Below are positions 1 to 12,500 of a stretch of DNA of 64,000 nucleotides, in pieces (position 1 is the stretch's first letter; every line of letters begins with the position of its first letter). Position numbers and translations under genes: made by a program. Origin of the DNA: Brienomyrus brachyistius (taxonomy: Eukaryota > Chordata > Actinopteri > Osteoglossiformes > Mormyridae); the NCBI RefSeq assembly GCF_023856365.1, contig NC_064536.1, positions 37,626,776-37,690,775 of the forward strand, given 5' to 3'. Below the pieces are notes generated by a model, which saw nothing but the letters and a program-made list of their open reading frames with translations, searched no databases and was not told the DNA's origin.

Positions 1-660
1 CAGATACTGAATAAGCGGCTCAGCAGCTACAGCGGGATCTTGATTTAATTAACGACTGGACTGATACCTGGCAGATGAAATTAAACGTAGATAAATGTTT
101 AAAAGTCAAGGGAGGTGATGCTACGATTATATAATTCCTTGGTTAGACCTCACCTAGAATATTGTGTGCAGGTTTGGTCACCATAGCTTAAACAGGACAT
201 TGCTGCCTTGGAAAAGGTTGAATGTGGGGCTACAAGAATGATTCCTGGTCTTAGAGGAATGTCTTATGAGGAGAGGTTAGCTGAGCTGAATATGTACACC
301 CTCGAGCAAAGGAGACCAAGGGGGACATGATCCAGGTGTATAAGATTCTAACAGGTCTGGATGCTGTTCAGCCTAATGTACTAATATTATTTTAAATACT
401 AGAACTCGTGGCCATAAGTGGAAATTAGCGGGAGAACATTTTAAAATGTATTTGAGGAAGCACTTCTTTACACAGCGTGTAGTTAGAGTATGGAATAGTC
501 TTCCTGCTAGTGTAGCACAAGCTAAAAACCTGGGTTCCTTTAAATCAGAGCTACGTAGGCAAGATTTTAAGAATTCTGAGCTATTAGTTAAATTCTCCCC
601 AAACAAGCTTGATGGGCCGAATGGCCTCCTCTTGTTTGTAAATTTCTTATGTTCTTATCG
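1..660 (+). mobile_element. LINE (non-LTR retrotransposon) 3' end, degenerate
   Basis: Translation with a few stops and frame breaks gives the C-terminal part of a LINE reverse-transcriptase polyprotein: a segment reading W-Q-M-K-L-N-V-D-K-C near 75-105, then L-V-R-P-H-L-E-Y-C-V-Q near 140-175 and Y-E-E-R-L-A-E-L near 265-290. At 446-570 comes the terminal pattern FFTQRVVRVWNSLPASV followed by A-K-N-L. This arrangement is familiar from L2/CR1-like fish LINEs; the exact clade is not resolved. The left end is cut by the window and the stops mean it is dead. Confidence 0.8.
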
Positions 661-1779
661 ATTAGTGCTGCCTGCCCCCCCCCGCCCCCCAAAACACACT
701 GCCCTGATCTGTCCAGCATATCCAGAGCTCACTTGTAATCAGAACGCCTGTTGGCAGATTGGACCATGTGGTCCATATCCGGCCATGTGACCGTCGTCAG
801 GAGTGTTTACACTGCACACTCCTCAGTCACACTCCTTCTAAAGGGACAGTTCTCTAAATCTTTGTGGGACATGAAATAATAAGAAGGGGTCATCATGAAG
901 TTTGAACACAGCTATTCAGGCTTGCGCTGGCCGCTCTGTAACGTTAGCTTAGCGAATCAGGTTCACATGAGCCATTCTATTCTCTTTACATAGAAAACCA
1001 GCCAGAACTATTCTGTATTGTTACACATATTCTGAAGTACATATGCAGCAGGACTTACCAACTGGGGGACCAGGAACAGTACAGTGTTTGTCGGACCAAA
1101 AAAACTATGAAAAAGTTTCTTATTAGCCACACCAGACTAGTGCTGTCACTATCAATTATACCAATAAAAAACAAGTAATCTACCGATTAATTTGACGATT
1201 CAACAATATAATATAATATAATATAATACATGGCAATTGGCAGCAGGCAGGAACCAACCAAATATTGCGGGGTGCACACGATATGGCATTTCATGCGCAT
1301 GCAACCATCATATCGCAAGGACTGCGACAGTCTGTTGGGTTCGCTTCAAACCATCAATAAGTTGCGCTAAATTGCAGTCATAGCAAACAAAATTTAGAAA
1401 GATTCGTAATTTTCTTTTCAACATTAACTAGTAAATGACAAAAAAAAGTCTAAAGTTGACCGCTTTTGCATGACCTCTCTATGCACCATCCAAGACAATC
1501 GATCATTATTGTCTTTGTGGATTGATTCGCTCATAGACTGTGTGGCCTGTTCATGGGAAATCAAACAAAAATGAGTGAAGAGGGGAGAAGCAAAACAAAA
1601 ACTAGTGACGTAAAGGCATCAGTCTTCCGCTAGATGGAAATATTTTGTATTCTACAAAGATGATATTGAGCAAAAGCAAGTAATTTGTCAGCACTGTTTT
1701 GTGTCTTTTGACAAAACTAACAGCAACACCAATAATGAATTAGATACACTTGTTGGTAGTTCTATTTGGCTATATGTAT

Positions 1780-2020
1780 GATGTCATAGGGGTGCCATAA
1801 AAAAAAATAGAAGAATAAGGAAATACAAGTTGAGTAAGAAAGCAAAATAAATACTAATAAAAATAGATAAATAAAAAAAGAATAAGGAAAAAAAATCTTT
1901 TCTTAATTGCATTCCCCTATTGATAAGAACATAAGAAATTTACAAAGAAGAGGAGGCCAAGCTGTCAATCAGCTGGCTTTGGGGGGGCCTTCCCACTGGA
2001 ACACACCCCCTCAGTTGGAG
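1780..2020. repeat. Left arm of a long imperfect inverted repeat (partner 5345-5600)
   Basis: The order of motifs here (tgatgtcataggggtgccat, an A-rich stretch with aataagg, cccctattg, gccaagctgtcaatcagctg, ggccttcccac) recurs reverse-complemented at 5345-5600. The two arms are diverged and about 3.3 kb apart, so they are either opposed copies of one repeat family or the ends of an old element. Confidence 0.5.
1915..1962 (-). mobile_element. LINE 3'-tail fragment, opposite orientation to the element at 1-660
   Basis: About 40 bp here (tgataagaacataagaaatt and onward) is the reverse complement of the tail at about 622-662, so the same LINE family left a second 3' tail, on the minus strand. 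It sits inside the left arm of a larger inverted repeat described separately. Confidence 0.6.
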
Positions 2021-2340
2021 TGAGTGGCAAATCATGTTGCGACATACCTGATTTTAATCAGGGAAACTGTGAAACAAGCAGTTATTTGCTGAAATTAAAG
2101 GCAGGTGGATTCGACAGGGATCCGTCCAACTTCCCAAAGAACCTGTGGACCGTGGACAGCAGAGATGTTCACGAGTCACAAATTTAGAGTCTGAGTCAAG
2201 TATCAGGTCTCCATCATGGTTCCAACTTGATATTACTATTTATCCAAAATGTAATCGCCTACTTGTTTTTTTACCTATTAGTAATTGATGTGAATAAATG
2301 GGAATCTCCACTTGAACCTTTCAAAAGCTTCATGTCTCTT

Positions 2341-2903
2341 TGTTCCTTAGTTATCCATTGTCCCGGCTGCAGGACATAGAGGAGAGCGACCTTTGTTCCT
2401 TAGTTATCCACTGTCCCGGCTGCAGGACATAGAGGACGAGAGCCACCTTTGTTCCTTAGTTATCCACTGTCCCGGCTGCAGGACATAGAGGACGAGAGCC
2501 ACCTTTGTTCCTTAGTTATCCACTGTCCCGGCTGCAGGACATAGAGGAGGAGAGCCACCTTTGTTCCTTAGTTATCCGCTGTCCTGGCTGCCGGACACAG
2601 AGGAGGAGAGCCACCTTTGTTCCTTAGTTATCTGCTGTCCCGGATGCAGGACACAGAGGAGGAGTGCCACCTTTGTTCCTTAGTTATCCGCTGTCCCGGC
2701 TGCAGGACACAGAAGAGGAGAGCCACCTTTGTTCCTTAGTTATCCGCTGTCCCGGCTGCAGGACACAGAGGAGGAGAGCCACCTTTGTTCCTTAGTTATC
2801 CGCTGTCCCGGCTGCAGGACACAGAGGAGGAGTGCCACCTTTATTCCTTAGTTATCCGCTGTCCCGGCTGCAGGACACAGAGGAGGAGAGCCACCTTTGT
2901 TCC
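2341..2903 (+). repeat. 56-bp tandem repeat, about 10 units
   Basis: The unit is 56 bp, beginning ctttgttccttagttatccg and ending in gaggaggagagccac. Left-most units read 'acatagagg' where right-most units read 'acacagagg', so the array shows internal sequence drift. The last unit runs directly into the 3' end of a LINE, and the unit itself encodes a short piece of that LINE's C-terminus. Confidence 0.85.
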
Positions 2904-3182
2904 CAGGGCCGTTCAACTCCTCAATTCACAGAGTTCTACCCCCCCCCCCCCCCCGCCTCCCACTAGAACCCGTCATTCATTCTGCACTTGAGCCCCCCCC
3001 CATGCCCACTAACAATCCCTCCCTTTATATATTGATCAGTTCTTATCTACCTGATTGACTGCAATTTTGCACTGCATCTACTAAATACTGTTGCACTTTA
3101 TGTCATTGTGTCCTTCTTCCACTGCCCTGTGTGCCTTTAATTGCCCCTCGGGGAGACAAATAAAGTTATTTTGAATTTGAAT
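2860..3182 (+). mobile_element. LINE 3' end with AATAAA tail
   Basis: After the array the frame reads T-F-V-P-R-A-V-Q-L-L-N-S, the usual last residues of a fish LINE ORF2, followed by C-rich and T-rich 3'-UTR. The element ends with gacaaataaagttattttga and a duplicated ttgaattt motif at about 3155-3182. The 5' part is missing. Confidence 0.7.
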
Positions 3183-3184
3183 TT

Positions 3185-3520
3185 AGTTAGTCAGTTATGT
3201 GTCATCACCTTGTTTCCAAGCTACAACGACTTGATGGATGAACAATCTGTAGGAGGATCTTGTGCAGGTTGATTGAGCCCAGCCAGTGTCCTCACAGTTG
3301 CTGTTGTGATTGTGTCGAGCCATCGCATTGCTGGCCTTCCTCGTCGTCTCGTTCCATCAATCCGTCCAGTTATGATGTCCTTCTCCAATGATCATTCCCT
3401 CCTTATTGTATGTCCAAAGTAAGCGAGGAGCAATTTTGTAATCCAAGATTCAAGCAACATCGTCGGCTTAATCTGTTTCAATATCCATTTCTTTGAGCTT
3501 CTTGCCATCCATGATATTTA
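3185..3520 (-). mobile_element. LINE ORF2 C-terminal fragment, frameshifted
   Basis: On the minus strand, with frame changes, the translation contains Y-F-G-H-T-I-R-R-E-G followed by G-T-R-R-R-G-R-P-A-M-R-W-L-D. This is the LINE C-terminal signature 'GH..RR ... G.R.RGR...RW.D'. The fragment is dead; clade unresolved. Confidence 0.55.
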
Positions 3521-4374
3521 CAGAATTCCTTAAGCTTATACGCATTTTCAAAGTAATAGCTATTTCAAATGGCTTTGAAGCAATAACATTTTTGTGAGAA
3601 CTTAAGTACTTTTCTAATGTACATTTTAAAACTAATACTTTCTCAAAAATAACGTTATGATGAAGACATCCCTTGAGAAGAGCAGGTAGACTTTAACTGG
3701 TGTGCACAGTTACAAACATAGTAGAAAGAGGGTCCAAACTTGGCAACAATAATTAACTATGTAGGAGCTAGACCAAACCGTGCCGGACTCCGCCCCCAGC
3801 TACATTACAGTGATGTGATTGGCTAATGAATGAGTATAACCAAGACCCCTTTTGTCATGCTAATGTAAATGCATGTTAAAGTAAATCACGATTTTGATCT
3901 TTACACACCTAAAGCATGTTCTAAAGCAAAAACTTAAATTAATGGATAAAATTGACGACTCTCAGCTCCTGTGTGTACAAGTAAATAAATGATTATGCAA
4001 GTAACACCATGAACTCCATGCTAAAAAGTTAATGTGTGCGGTCATGCCGCTTGTTTAGACACAGCAGAGCGGTCAGTGATGTTACTGTTCGAATAAAATT
4101 ATTTGCTGGCGTTACGTTTTTAATGTATTGAAAACTGTTTGAATGCGTGATGGAAATCGAATAATTTGCCATAACACTACATGTAATATACGGGCACAAT
4201 GAAAAGTTGCGGGCAATTTGTCAGAAACTAAAAGGTGTTTTTGAGACGTATCAAATTACCAGATTCATGGCAATCTATGCCAATCTGCATCACTGTATAT
4301 CAACACAATGCAAGTGTATATATACGTATAAATATACATACATACATTATATACATGCACAGGTTTGTAATTAT

Positions 4375-4729
4375 CCATTCATCCATTTTCAAAACCGCTT
4401 ATCCTACTGGGTCGCGGGGAGTCCGGAGCCTATCCTGGAAGCAATGGGCACGAGGCAGAGAACAACCCAGGATGGGGGGCCATCCTATCACAGGGCACAC
4501 TCACACACCATTCACTCTCACATGCATTCCTACTGGCAATTTAGCAACTCCAATTAGCCTCAGCATGTTTTTGGACTGTGGGGGGAAACTGGAGTACCTG
4601 GAGGAAACCCCACGACGACATGGGGAGAACATGCAAACTCCATACACATGTGACCCAGGCGGAGACTCGAACCCGGGTCCCAGAGATGTGAGGCAACAGT
4701 GCTAACCACTGCAGCACCATGCCGCCCCC
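4375..4729 (-). mobile_element. tRNA-derived SINE, full-length copy with target duplication
   Basis: Read on the minus strand, the element starts with a tRNA-like head. A box-B-like motif GGTTCGAGTCT lies at 4663-4673 and a slightly disrupted box A follows the GGCGGCATGGTG start. It ends in a (ATGG)n tail at the left. The same 13-bp sequence GGTTTGTAATTAT flanks both ends (4362-4374 and 4730-4742), a clean LINE-type target-site duplication. Other copies lie at 55.5, 55.9, 58.0 and 59.9 kb, all in the same orientation. The flanking 3.6-4.36 kb holds no recognisable gene. Confidence 0.85.
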
Positions 4730-5344
4730 GGTTTGTAATTATATATTTATAAATTCACGACACAGATTAAACAACACCTATTTCTATGTGGTGTGAAGTA
4801 AAATAAAACTCAATAACATTTGATATTCCGTGCTTTGCCAGATTGGGTCCACAATTTGTACTAGCGGCAAAACAGAAGAAGCAAGTTGTTTCTTCATATC
4901 GCCCGACATCACTCTTGTCTGGCTCCAGTTCCTGTGCTCTGTGCACAGCTGCACATCGTGATGTGTCTAATGCCTTTACGGTTTTGGGAGAGTTGTACAC
5001 TTACTGCTTTGCATGTGTGGAGCAGCCCTTTATATGGAAAACTGGCTTTATCTTGGCTAGCTGACACGATCTAACCATCCTCCACTTCGTTTTAGAACAC
5101 AAGGCTCATCATCATTGATATTTTAAAATAAATGAACTCTATGGTTACACAGAATACAAATAAATAATGATAAACATTTAATTGATGAGCATTCAATGTA
5201 GTATATAACTTGAGGTATGATTTTATTCAAAAATTCGACATAATTGACAGCTATTTCCCCGTTTAGATGCAGCACTCAGCCTTTTTGCACACTCATCGGG
5301 TGTAAGCAGAGCATATCCTGCCTAATGTGATGTCATGTGCAAAC

Positions 5345-5600
5345 CCCCCCCCAATGAACACTCAGCCTGGGCAGGAAGGCCCGTCCAAACCCAGTTGATT
5401 GACAACTTGGCCCTTCAGTCAAAAGCCAAAGCAATAGGGGAACAGCAATGAGAAAGCAATAAAGACATGCGTATGTTTTTTCTTTTCTCAATTTTTTTTT
5501 TTACTATTTTAACATTTATTTCCTTATTCTAGATTTATTCTTTTTTATAGCACTCCGATGACTTCATAAATATAATTAGTTCATTTTGAAATCTTAAATA
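5345..5600. repeat. Right arm of the long imperfect inverted repeat (partner 1780-2020)
   Basis: Reverse complement of the left arm, without the LINE-tail insertion that interrupts the left copy. The 4.75-5.3 kb and 5.6-6.3 kb flanks show no coding potential; an ATT-rich microsatellite occupies about 6040-6090. Confidence 0.5.
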
Positions 5601-6301
5601 TCAATGTACCATATGCAGGATGATGCTAAGCGACGGAGGCATGACTTTTGTTTTAGCAGCGATTATTTTGGCATACAGTAAATTAAGCAAACTTGATTTA
5701 AGGCAAAGTGATGACAAAGACAGACTAGGCTACTGTGAGAGGCCTCGCATTATTGGCTGAGTCCGTCAAACCCGAATGTCTTCCCTTAAGACGTATTTGT
5801 GTTGCGGTCCTGCTGTGGTGATGTTTTAAGTTCTGCTTTGCAATACTGACAGACGACTGCGAATGTGAAGTGTTTCCACACAATTGGTGGTTTTCGTTCT
5901 TTATTTGGACCCTCACTGGCCATTTTGCTGAGGAATCGAGAAGAATTATTTTAATTGATGCTTTTAAGCTTTAAGAGCAAGTTGGAGGAGGAGTAAAGAG
6001 AATTTTCCTATGGGGATCAATAAGGTATCAATTATTATGATAATAATTACTATTATTGCTATTATTATTATTATTAATAATATCAATAACAATAAGAAGA
6101 AATGATTGAGTAAATGAGTTTAATCGCGTATTCCAGACACACGGTAAAGAGCGCTGGTGGCTGCCAGAGTCACCTGTTTCAAATTCAGTGCATGTGCCTT
6201 TACTTCCCACACATTCATTCAGCTTGGTTCACCTGTAAATTAATATTTGTACACGTGTGTGAGTGTGTGTGGGAGTGAGATACAGAACGAGGGGCACTCA
6301 C

Positions 6302-6460
6302 TATCCTCAGAACTTTCCAGGCTGCTAACGCTGTCGGCCGACGGTAGTCCGTGTCTGTGCAGGTGTCTGTAGAGGTTGAACCGGCTCCGGGCTGTGCCCC
6401 TCAGCCGTGGCTGGTCCACCGTGTCCACTGGGGCGGCGCTCTTGCCGTTTCTCTGGGCTG
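6302..6460 (-). other. pld1: pld1 loop-region exon
   Basis: The segment reading [20 protein letters not shown], followed by S-L-E-S-S-E-D, matches the human PLD1 loop segment K-F-S-L-Y-K-Q-L-H-R-H-H-L-H-D-A-D-S. The donor GATA|gtgagt at 6302/6301 is strong. The acceptor could be at 6461 or 6458; both keep phase with the preceding exon. The loop is known to be PLD1-specific versus PLD2, which supports pld1. Confidence 0.8.
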
Positions 6461-9400
6461 CTGCAGTGCTGTCGCATGACGACACGGCTGCAGTGGACGA
6501 GGGGGTGTCGAAGCCGCTCTTTATGGGATGAAACACAAATGATATCCATGTTAGAATTTGCTCTGACAGAAAGCAGCACATAACTACACCTTTAGCTGCA
6601 TATTTATCTACTTATGCAAATTAAGTGTGACAGGCCACATAGGGAATGAACCTCAAAGACTTATGGGTAAAGTCCTATGAGGGCTCCTGCCATTATACCC
6701 TTGAATATCCTAAGATGGATCTACCCACTGAAGCCTCCCAGTTTAGCAGCAGCTAAACACCACAATTGTTCATGGATTTATGGCCGGTGCTCCTGTGGCT
6801 CAATAGATGTAGCACTAACAATACAAAGGCTGTGGGTTCAAATCCCAGGGAGCACACAGAAATTGTGACAATCTCTACTCTAAGGTGCTTTAGATAAAAG
6901 TATCAGATACATCAAACAGAATAATTAAAAAAAAGGGAAAAAATTAGGGCCTTAGAAAACTTCAGCAGCTTAACATGATGTCCGACAAGAGTTTTGGATG
7001 CGTCCCCTTCCTCCAGTCACTGACCGAGGCCAGCGAGCGTGTGACACTCCCCACATCTGTCAGTCGATGCTCCTGGTCGTCCCACCGCCCATAGGCCAGG
7101 TCAATCCCGCCCACAAAGGCCACCGATTGGTCGATGACAACGATCTTCTCATGGTGTGCCCACAGCAAGACAGCGGATTGGACGTGGTCGGGGTGCCGCA
7201 TAACCTGAGGATGGCATGGCATTGGCATTGGCCGTGTCGCTAGGAGACTGTCACCAGGCAACAGCAACAAACCAGTTTCATCTGGAAGGTAAAGGGGTAA
7301 ACGCCCACCTTAATGTTGGCGTGCAGGTGCCGCAGTGTCCGCTTGCTGTACTCACTGTTGATGCCCAGTGCGAGCTCCACCTCCTTGTACAGCATCACGA
7401 AGACCCGCACACCTTGTTGCTAAGCAACAGAAAGTAACCAATGCCAGTGTCATGTGCATTACCAGGAAGTGAAAGTCTTGCATCTAAAAATAGTCCCCTG
7501 GACCAAAACGATGTTCCAAATCACTCCCTATTAATTGCACACTCTGGTGTCTGCTAGTCTTGTATGGTGTTCCACAATGTACCGCAAACAAGTGTCCCAA
7601 ATCCATCTTTAAGTCAAAATACTTGACGATTGCAAGGGGAACTATGCAGAACATACTGTATAAGGTCAAGAGGGAGTGACACATAATCAGAGTTACTGAC
7701 CAATCAGGATTGTAACAGCAGTCAAGGAGGCCGTTCCCCTTCTTTCCCAGCCAAAAAGAGTGCTCGGACCGATGGGGGGGGTTGGGGGTGAATAAATGCT
7801 TCCACTCACCGCCTTGCGTTTGAGGAGGCAATCCAGTCGCCAGCGGTTGCCCTCCATCACCGGTCGCTTCAGGAAGATCTCTGGGCTCAGCCTGGGGACC
7901 AATAGGGAGTGCAGGGGATCATGGGAAGAGTCACACTGCCATACACTGCCCCCTCCCCCCACCCTGGCTGTCTTAGGAACCTGGCAAGTGAAACAGTCCA
8001 TGGTGAGGGAGCAGTACTACGGGAAGCTGTGAACAAACAGCTTCATATCCCGAACCTCACAAACAGTCCCAAACAGTAAACTGTGTAGGCCTCACAGACT
8101 GCACCGCTGACCTCCCAGCTGACTGACCTCCCAGCTGACTGAATGCAACGCTGACCTCCCAGCTGACTGACCTCCCAGTTGACTGACTGCACTGCTGACC
8201 TCCCAGCTCCTGACCACTCAGCTAACTGACCCCCTCCCTTGGCTCCCAGCTCACTGACTGCCTCCCCCTGGCTGAGCTACCCAGGCTGTGCAGGCCTTGG
8301 GTTTCCCAATTTAATAATGGAGGAGCCTGAAGGTCGTCGTGACTATACTGGGTCCTGTTACTCGGGTTACAGGCTCTGGTGACACGCCTACGACAGGGGA
8401 TGGGATGTGCAGGCAGCGGTGGAAACCTTGGGGGGACACAGGGGGACAGCGAAGGGGTAGGAAGCTGAGGGGATGGGCCAGGGTGACCGACACGGTGCCC
8501 ATGATGCCTCAGAACTTCAGAAGGTTTCTGCTGCAATCCTGGAACATTCCAGAAGAGTTTGCAGCACAGAAGGAATCCAGCAGAGACTGCATCCACCTCC
8601 TGCACGATCCACCACCCACCACATCTTTCCCTCCAGCAAGGCACCAGCCCATCTCAAGGTTGCTATAGTAACTTGAGAGCTGCTCCCAGCAGGGGCCAAG
8701 GGAAGCAGGGGGGTACGGGTTCGAGCCAGTCCTGTAATCGGTCCGGTTTTGCCAACGCACCACCAATCAGTTATGAAGATTTCCTCTTTCGCTGCTTCAA
8801 GCGCGTTGGCTACATCCTCCATATAGGATTTCCCGTTGATGTACCTAGAAAGCAGAAGGAACATGTCTTGAGTTAAAAATGTCAGTCTGTACTCCCACTT
8901 CCTCTTACAGCAACCGATATTCTGCACTGTTAGATGTTTACCACCGTCTGCTCTGTCTGAGTTCTATTTTAACATTTCATGTCACCCTCCAGCTGAAGAA
9001 CTCCAGTGCACAACTGTCAGAATTTTATCTGGAAGCAGGTGGACTGTGCTTTGTGGCACAGCAGGGGGTGTAGTAGTTAGCAGCAGGTTTGAAAGCAAGA
9101 AAGCAGTTGGCATATAAATTGGTGAAGCAGCAGAAATGTACATGCAACAGAAGGAGCTCGGCAGCAAAAATCAACATGAAAACAAATCAGTCAAAAGTTC
9201 AGTTTTAGGAAAATAGACTTAATGACAAGGACAACAATGTGCCTGATCCGGGGACTTCATCCATTTTGTAAACACAGACACACACACACACAGACACACA
9301 CACACATGCACAGGTTTGTAATTATATCTTTGTGGGGACTCTACAACTCTAATCCCTACATGATGACCTTAACCCCTACCCAGCCCTAAATCTAACCATT

Positions 9401-9521
9401 AGTAACCAAACAAAAGACATTTTGGCATTTTTAGTATTTTGATGGCATTCACAGATCCTGAAAAATGGTCACCACAATGTCAAAATAACAGGTTTTTGTT
9501 ACATTGTAATAAAAACCTAAT

Positions 9522-9570
<49 letters not shown>

Positions 9571-12500
9571 GGCTCTGTGGCTAAAATGGACGGGCAGGGT
9601 GAGAATGATGATGGGCAGAAGAAAAGGTGCAGCAGGCGCCGTGGCATCGCTATGGTTACCATTTGGCCAGGGTGTTCTCCTCCTCCCTGGCGAAGGACCC
9701 GAAGCGGTGGTCCTGCAGGAACGCCTGTCCGTGCCTCTGCACAAAGTCCTCGATGGTCTGCCCCCACCAACGCGCATGCCGGTAGCTGGAAAACTTCAGC
9801 ACCAGTGTCCTGCAGGAGGCAACACCGCATGTTTCAACACAATACAGTACAGCTCTTGATAAGAAGCTGTGGAATGAACTTTTGCCAAGTGAATGTATGG
9901 AGTGTTAACAGAACACACACAGGTGTCAGCAAAGGCACGGGGAATGTTGGTCAAACATGAGGAACACTAATAAAATGTATGTAAATTGTTGGAGAGTGCA
10001 TTAAAGATGTAGATAAAACATTTGTAGAATGCTGACAAAAACGTTTACAGAATGTTGGTGAATGCACGTAGAATCTTGATAACAATAATGTAGAATTTCG
10101 AATAAAACATTTGTACCACACTGACGAAATGCATGTGGAATATCGATAAAACATGGAGAACAAAAGCATATGATAAAACGTATCTGGAATGACAAAACAT
10201 GCAGAATGTCATAAGAACGCATGTAGAACGATGACTGAACGTTCATTAGGCACGTCATGGGGGATGTAGCACCTGGACAAGCTGTCGATGCGAACTCCAT
10301 GCTTGGTCTCCGTGTCTTTGGAGTCCATCTTGATGCTAAACTTCTTATCCACCAGGAGGACGAAGGAGATGGCGCCAGAGTCAGGTTTCATGTAAAACAG
10401 GAATGAATCTTTGACCACCAGCCACCTGCAGGGAGCGATAGCAGACAGACCTTCAGAGGGGGAGGGGTTTACGGGGCAGGCGTGGCTTGGCGACAGGCAG
10501 GGTACGTACTGACCGCTTGGACCAGCGGTAGCACGCTTTGGTGTGGCCGCAGCAATTCAAACCGGGGATACGATGGCCTCCAGACCTCTTCTGGACCATG
10601 CCTTCCCTAAGCGGGGGGGGGGGGGGGGGGGGGGGGAAGCAATGGACAGGTGTGCCAGAAACAGTAATTGTGTTCAATGCTGTATCTTAAAGCAGAAGTG
10701 CAGTATTTTTTACAAGCTGATTCATCCAACTCAAAAATCTCGCTATAGGGTAGAACAGAGGAGGCCCTCTTAGGACTGACAGAGATCTGTGATCCTGTGA
10801 TCCTGTGAGCTATAATCCCTCAGAGTAGGGATCTGCTTACATTTTCTGGCTTCACCTTACGACCAAGTGGGGACACTGTAGGTCTCATTCTCCAACTCAA
10901 AGTGTCAATGTAGGGCATCATAGCTGATCGAAGGGAGATACAGCTACACAGGTTGGGAAACGGACAGCATTACAAGCACAGCCCTGTGCGCTCGGATGCT
11001 TCCGGAAGGTCTGTCACAAACCCACCAAGAAGCAACTGACTTACAGGCCTTTTGGACCCAAATCACCAACGAAGGACATCTGGCTCACGTCAATGAACTC
11101 CATCTAAGGTTCAGAGAGAAGAACCAATGGTGAATCTTTACCTGCCATGAAAAAATAGTGATGTTTTCACACATATTCAGACACTATACTCCAAAATACT
11201 GTCACTTAAATGGGTGCTCAGGACAGCGGGAAGGATAAACGTCAGACTTACTGTAGCATGGTAATTGCGGTACACAGGCATTTTGAGCAACTTATTCAAG
11301 TAGTCTTCCAGTTGTTTCTAAGGGAGCAGGAAGAACACAGTGAGAACATTAACAGGTACCAAAAACCACAGCTGCCAAGCCAAGTGGATGGGAGCCATCT
11401 CATTGGCTGCTTTAACTCTCAGAGCATTTGTAACTGGCCATGAACTGGTGCCATCTCATTGGCTGCTTTGGATTCTGAGGTGCTTGTGATTGGCCTTTGA
11501 TTGGTAGCATCTCATTGGCTGCATTTTTGTTATAGAGTGCGTGCAATAGGCCCTGAATGGAGTCAGTGGTGTCATGCATCCCTTTTTTTGAGGGGCACAC
11601 ATGGACTATAGCCTTGCCAGAATGAAAAACAATGGGTAAGAAGGAATTTAGAAATGCAGTGCTTTAGTAAATAATTAAGAACATGCAGTATATACAGTTA
11701 TCTACCATCACCAATGTAAAATCACTGCCACTGTGAATGCAAGGTTATGCATACAGTTCTCTTTATGTCTCTCTGTAGGTGAGAGCAAGCTGGCTGTAAT
11801 GGGCAGCCACCTGCTGCGGCGCCCAAGGAGCTGGGGGTTAAGGGCCTTGCTCAAGGGCCTGCAGACATGGTGAGGTTGGGCTCAAACCAGTAACCTTCCC
11901 AACACAAGCACAAAGGCTTAGCCCACTGAGCCACTTACTACCAACAAAAAACTAGCTTAGAAATGCCATGAAGTAGGTGGCGATGCCTTAACCACATGTG
12001 TGCTGAAGGCCACCAGGATCGCTGCCATCCTCCTCAACTTTCTCTTCTTTCATACATTTACTTTTAACTGCATTTAGGAACCACTAGGAATGATAATTAA
12101 AATAATCTGTGTTATATGCTTCTAAAGGACATATTTGCAAAACAGTTTTTTCAATAGTTTGATAGTTAGCTAATTTTTGTAAGCTAACATGTAGCACTCA
12201 GTATAATGACACACTGTGCCAATGTGAGCTGACCAGTGTAACCTTCATACACAGCCACGTGACTGTTATTAGGTCTATGTTACACACTGACATGTTTCAG
12301 ATACTTACTACATCTCTCCTTCGAGGGGGAGCCCAATAGCCAAATAGTCTCACTTTTAGAAGATGACTGACTTTATTTGTCTGTTTAGTCCCGACAGCTA
12401 CCACAAACAGCAAGTTGGGTGGCACAAGCTTCCAAGGGGACTCAACTCAAATTGAACCAATCAATAATCGTAGTGCATGATAGTAATGAATAGCGAGTGA

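Noticed and set aside
446..790. A host gene of 114 codons
   Set aside because: It matches the C-terminus of a LINE ORF2, with stops upstream, so it is a dead retrotransposon end.
6789..6860. A functional tRNA gene (perfect A and B boxes)
   Set aside because: No plausible cloverleaf stems, and the sequence continues into a typical SINE body and A-rich tail.
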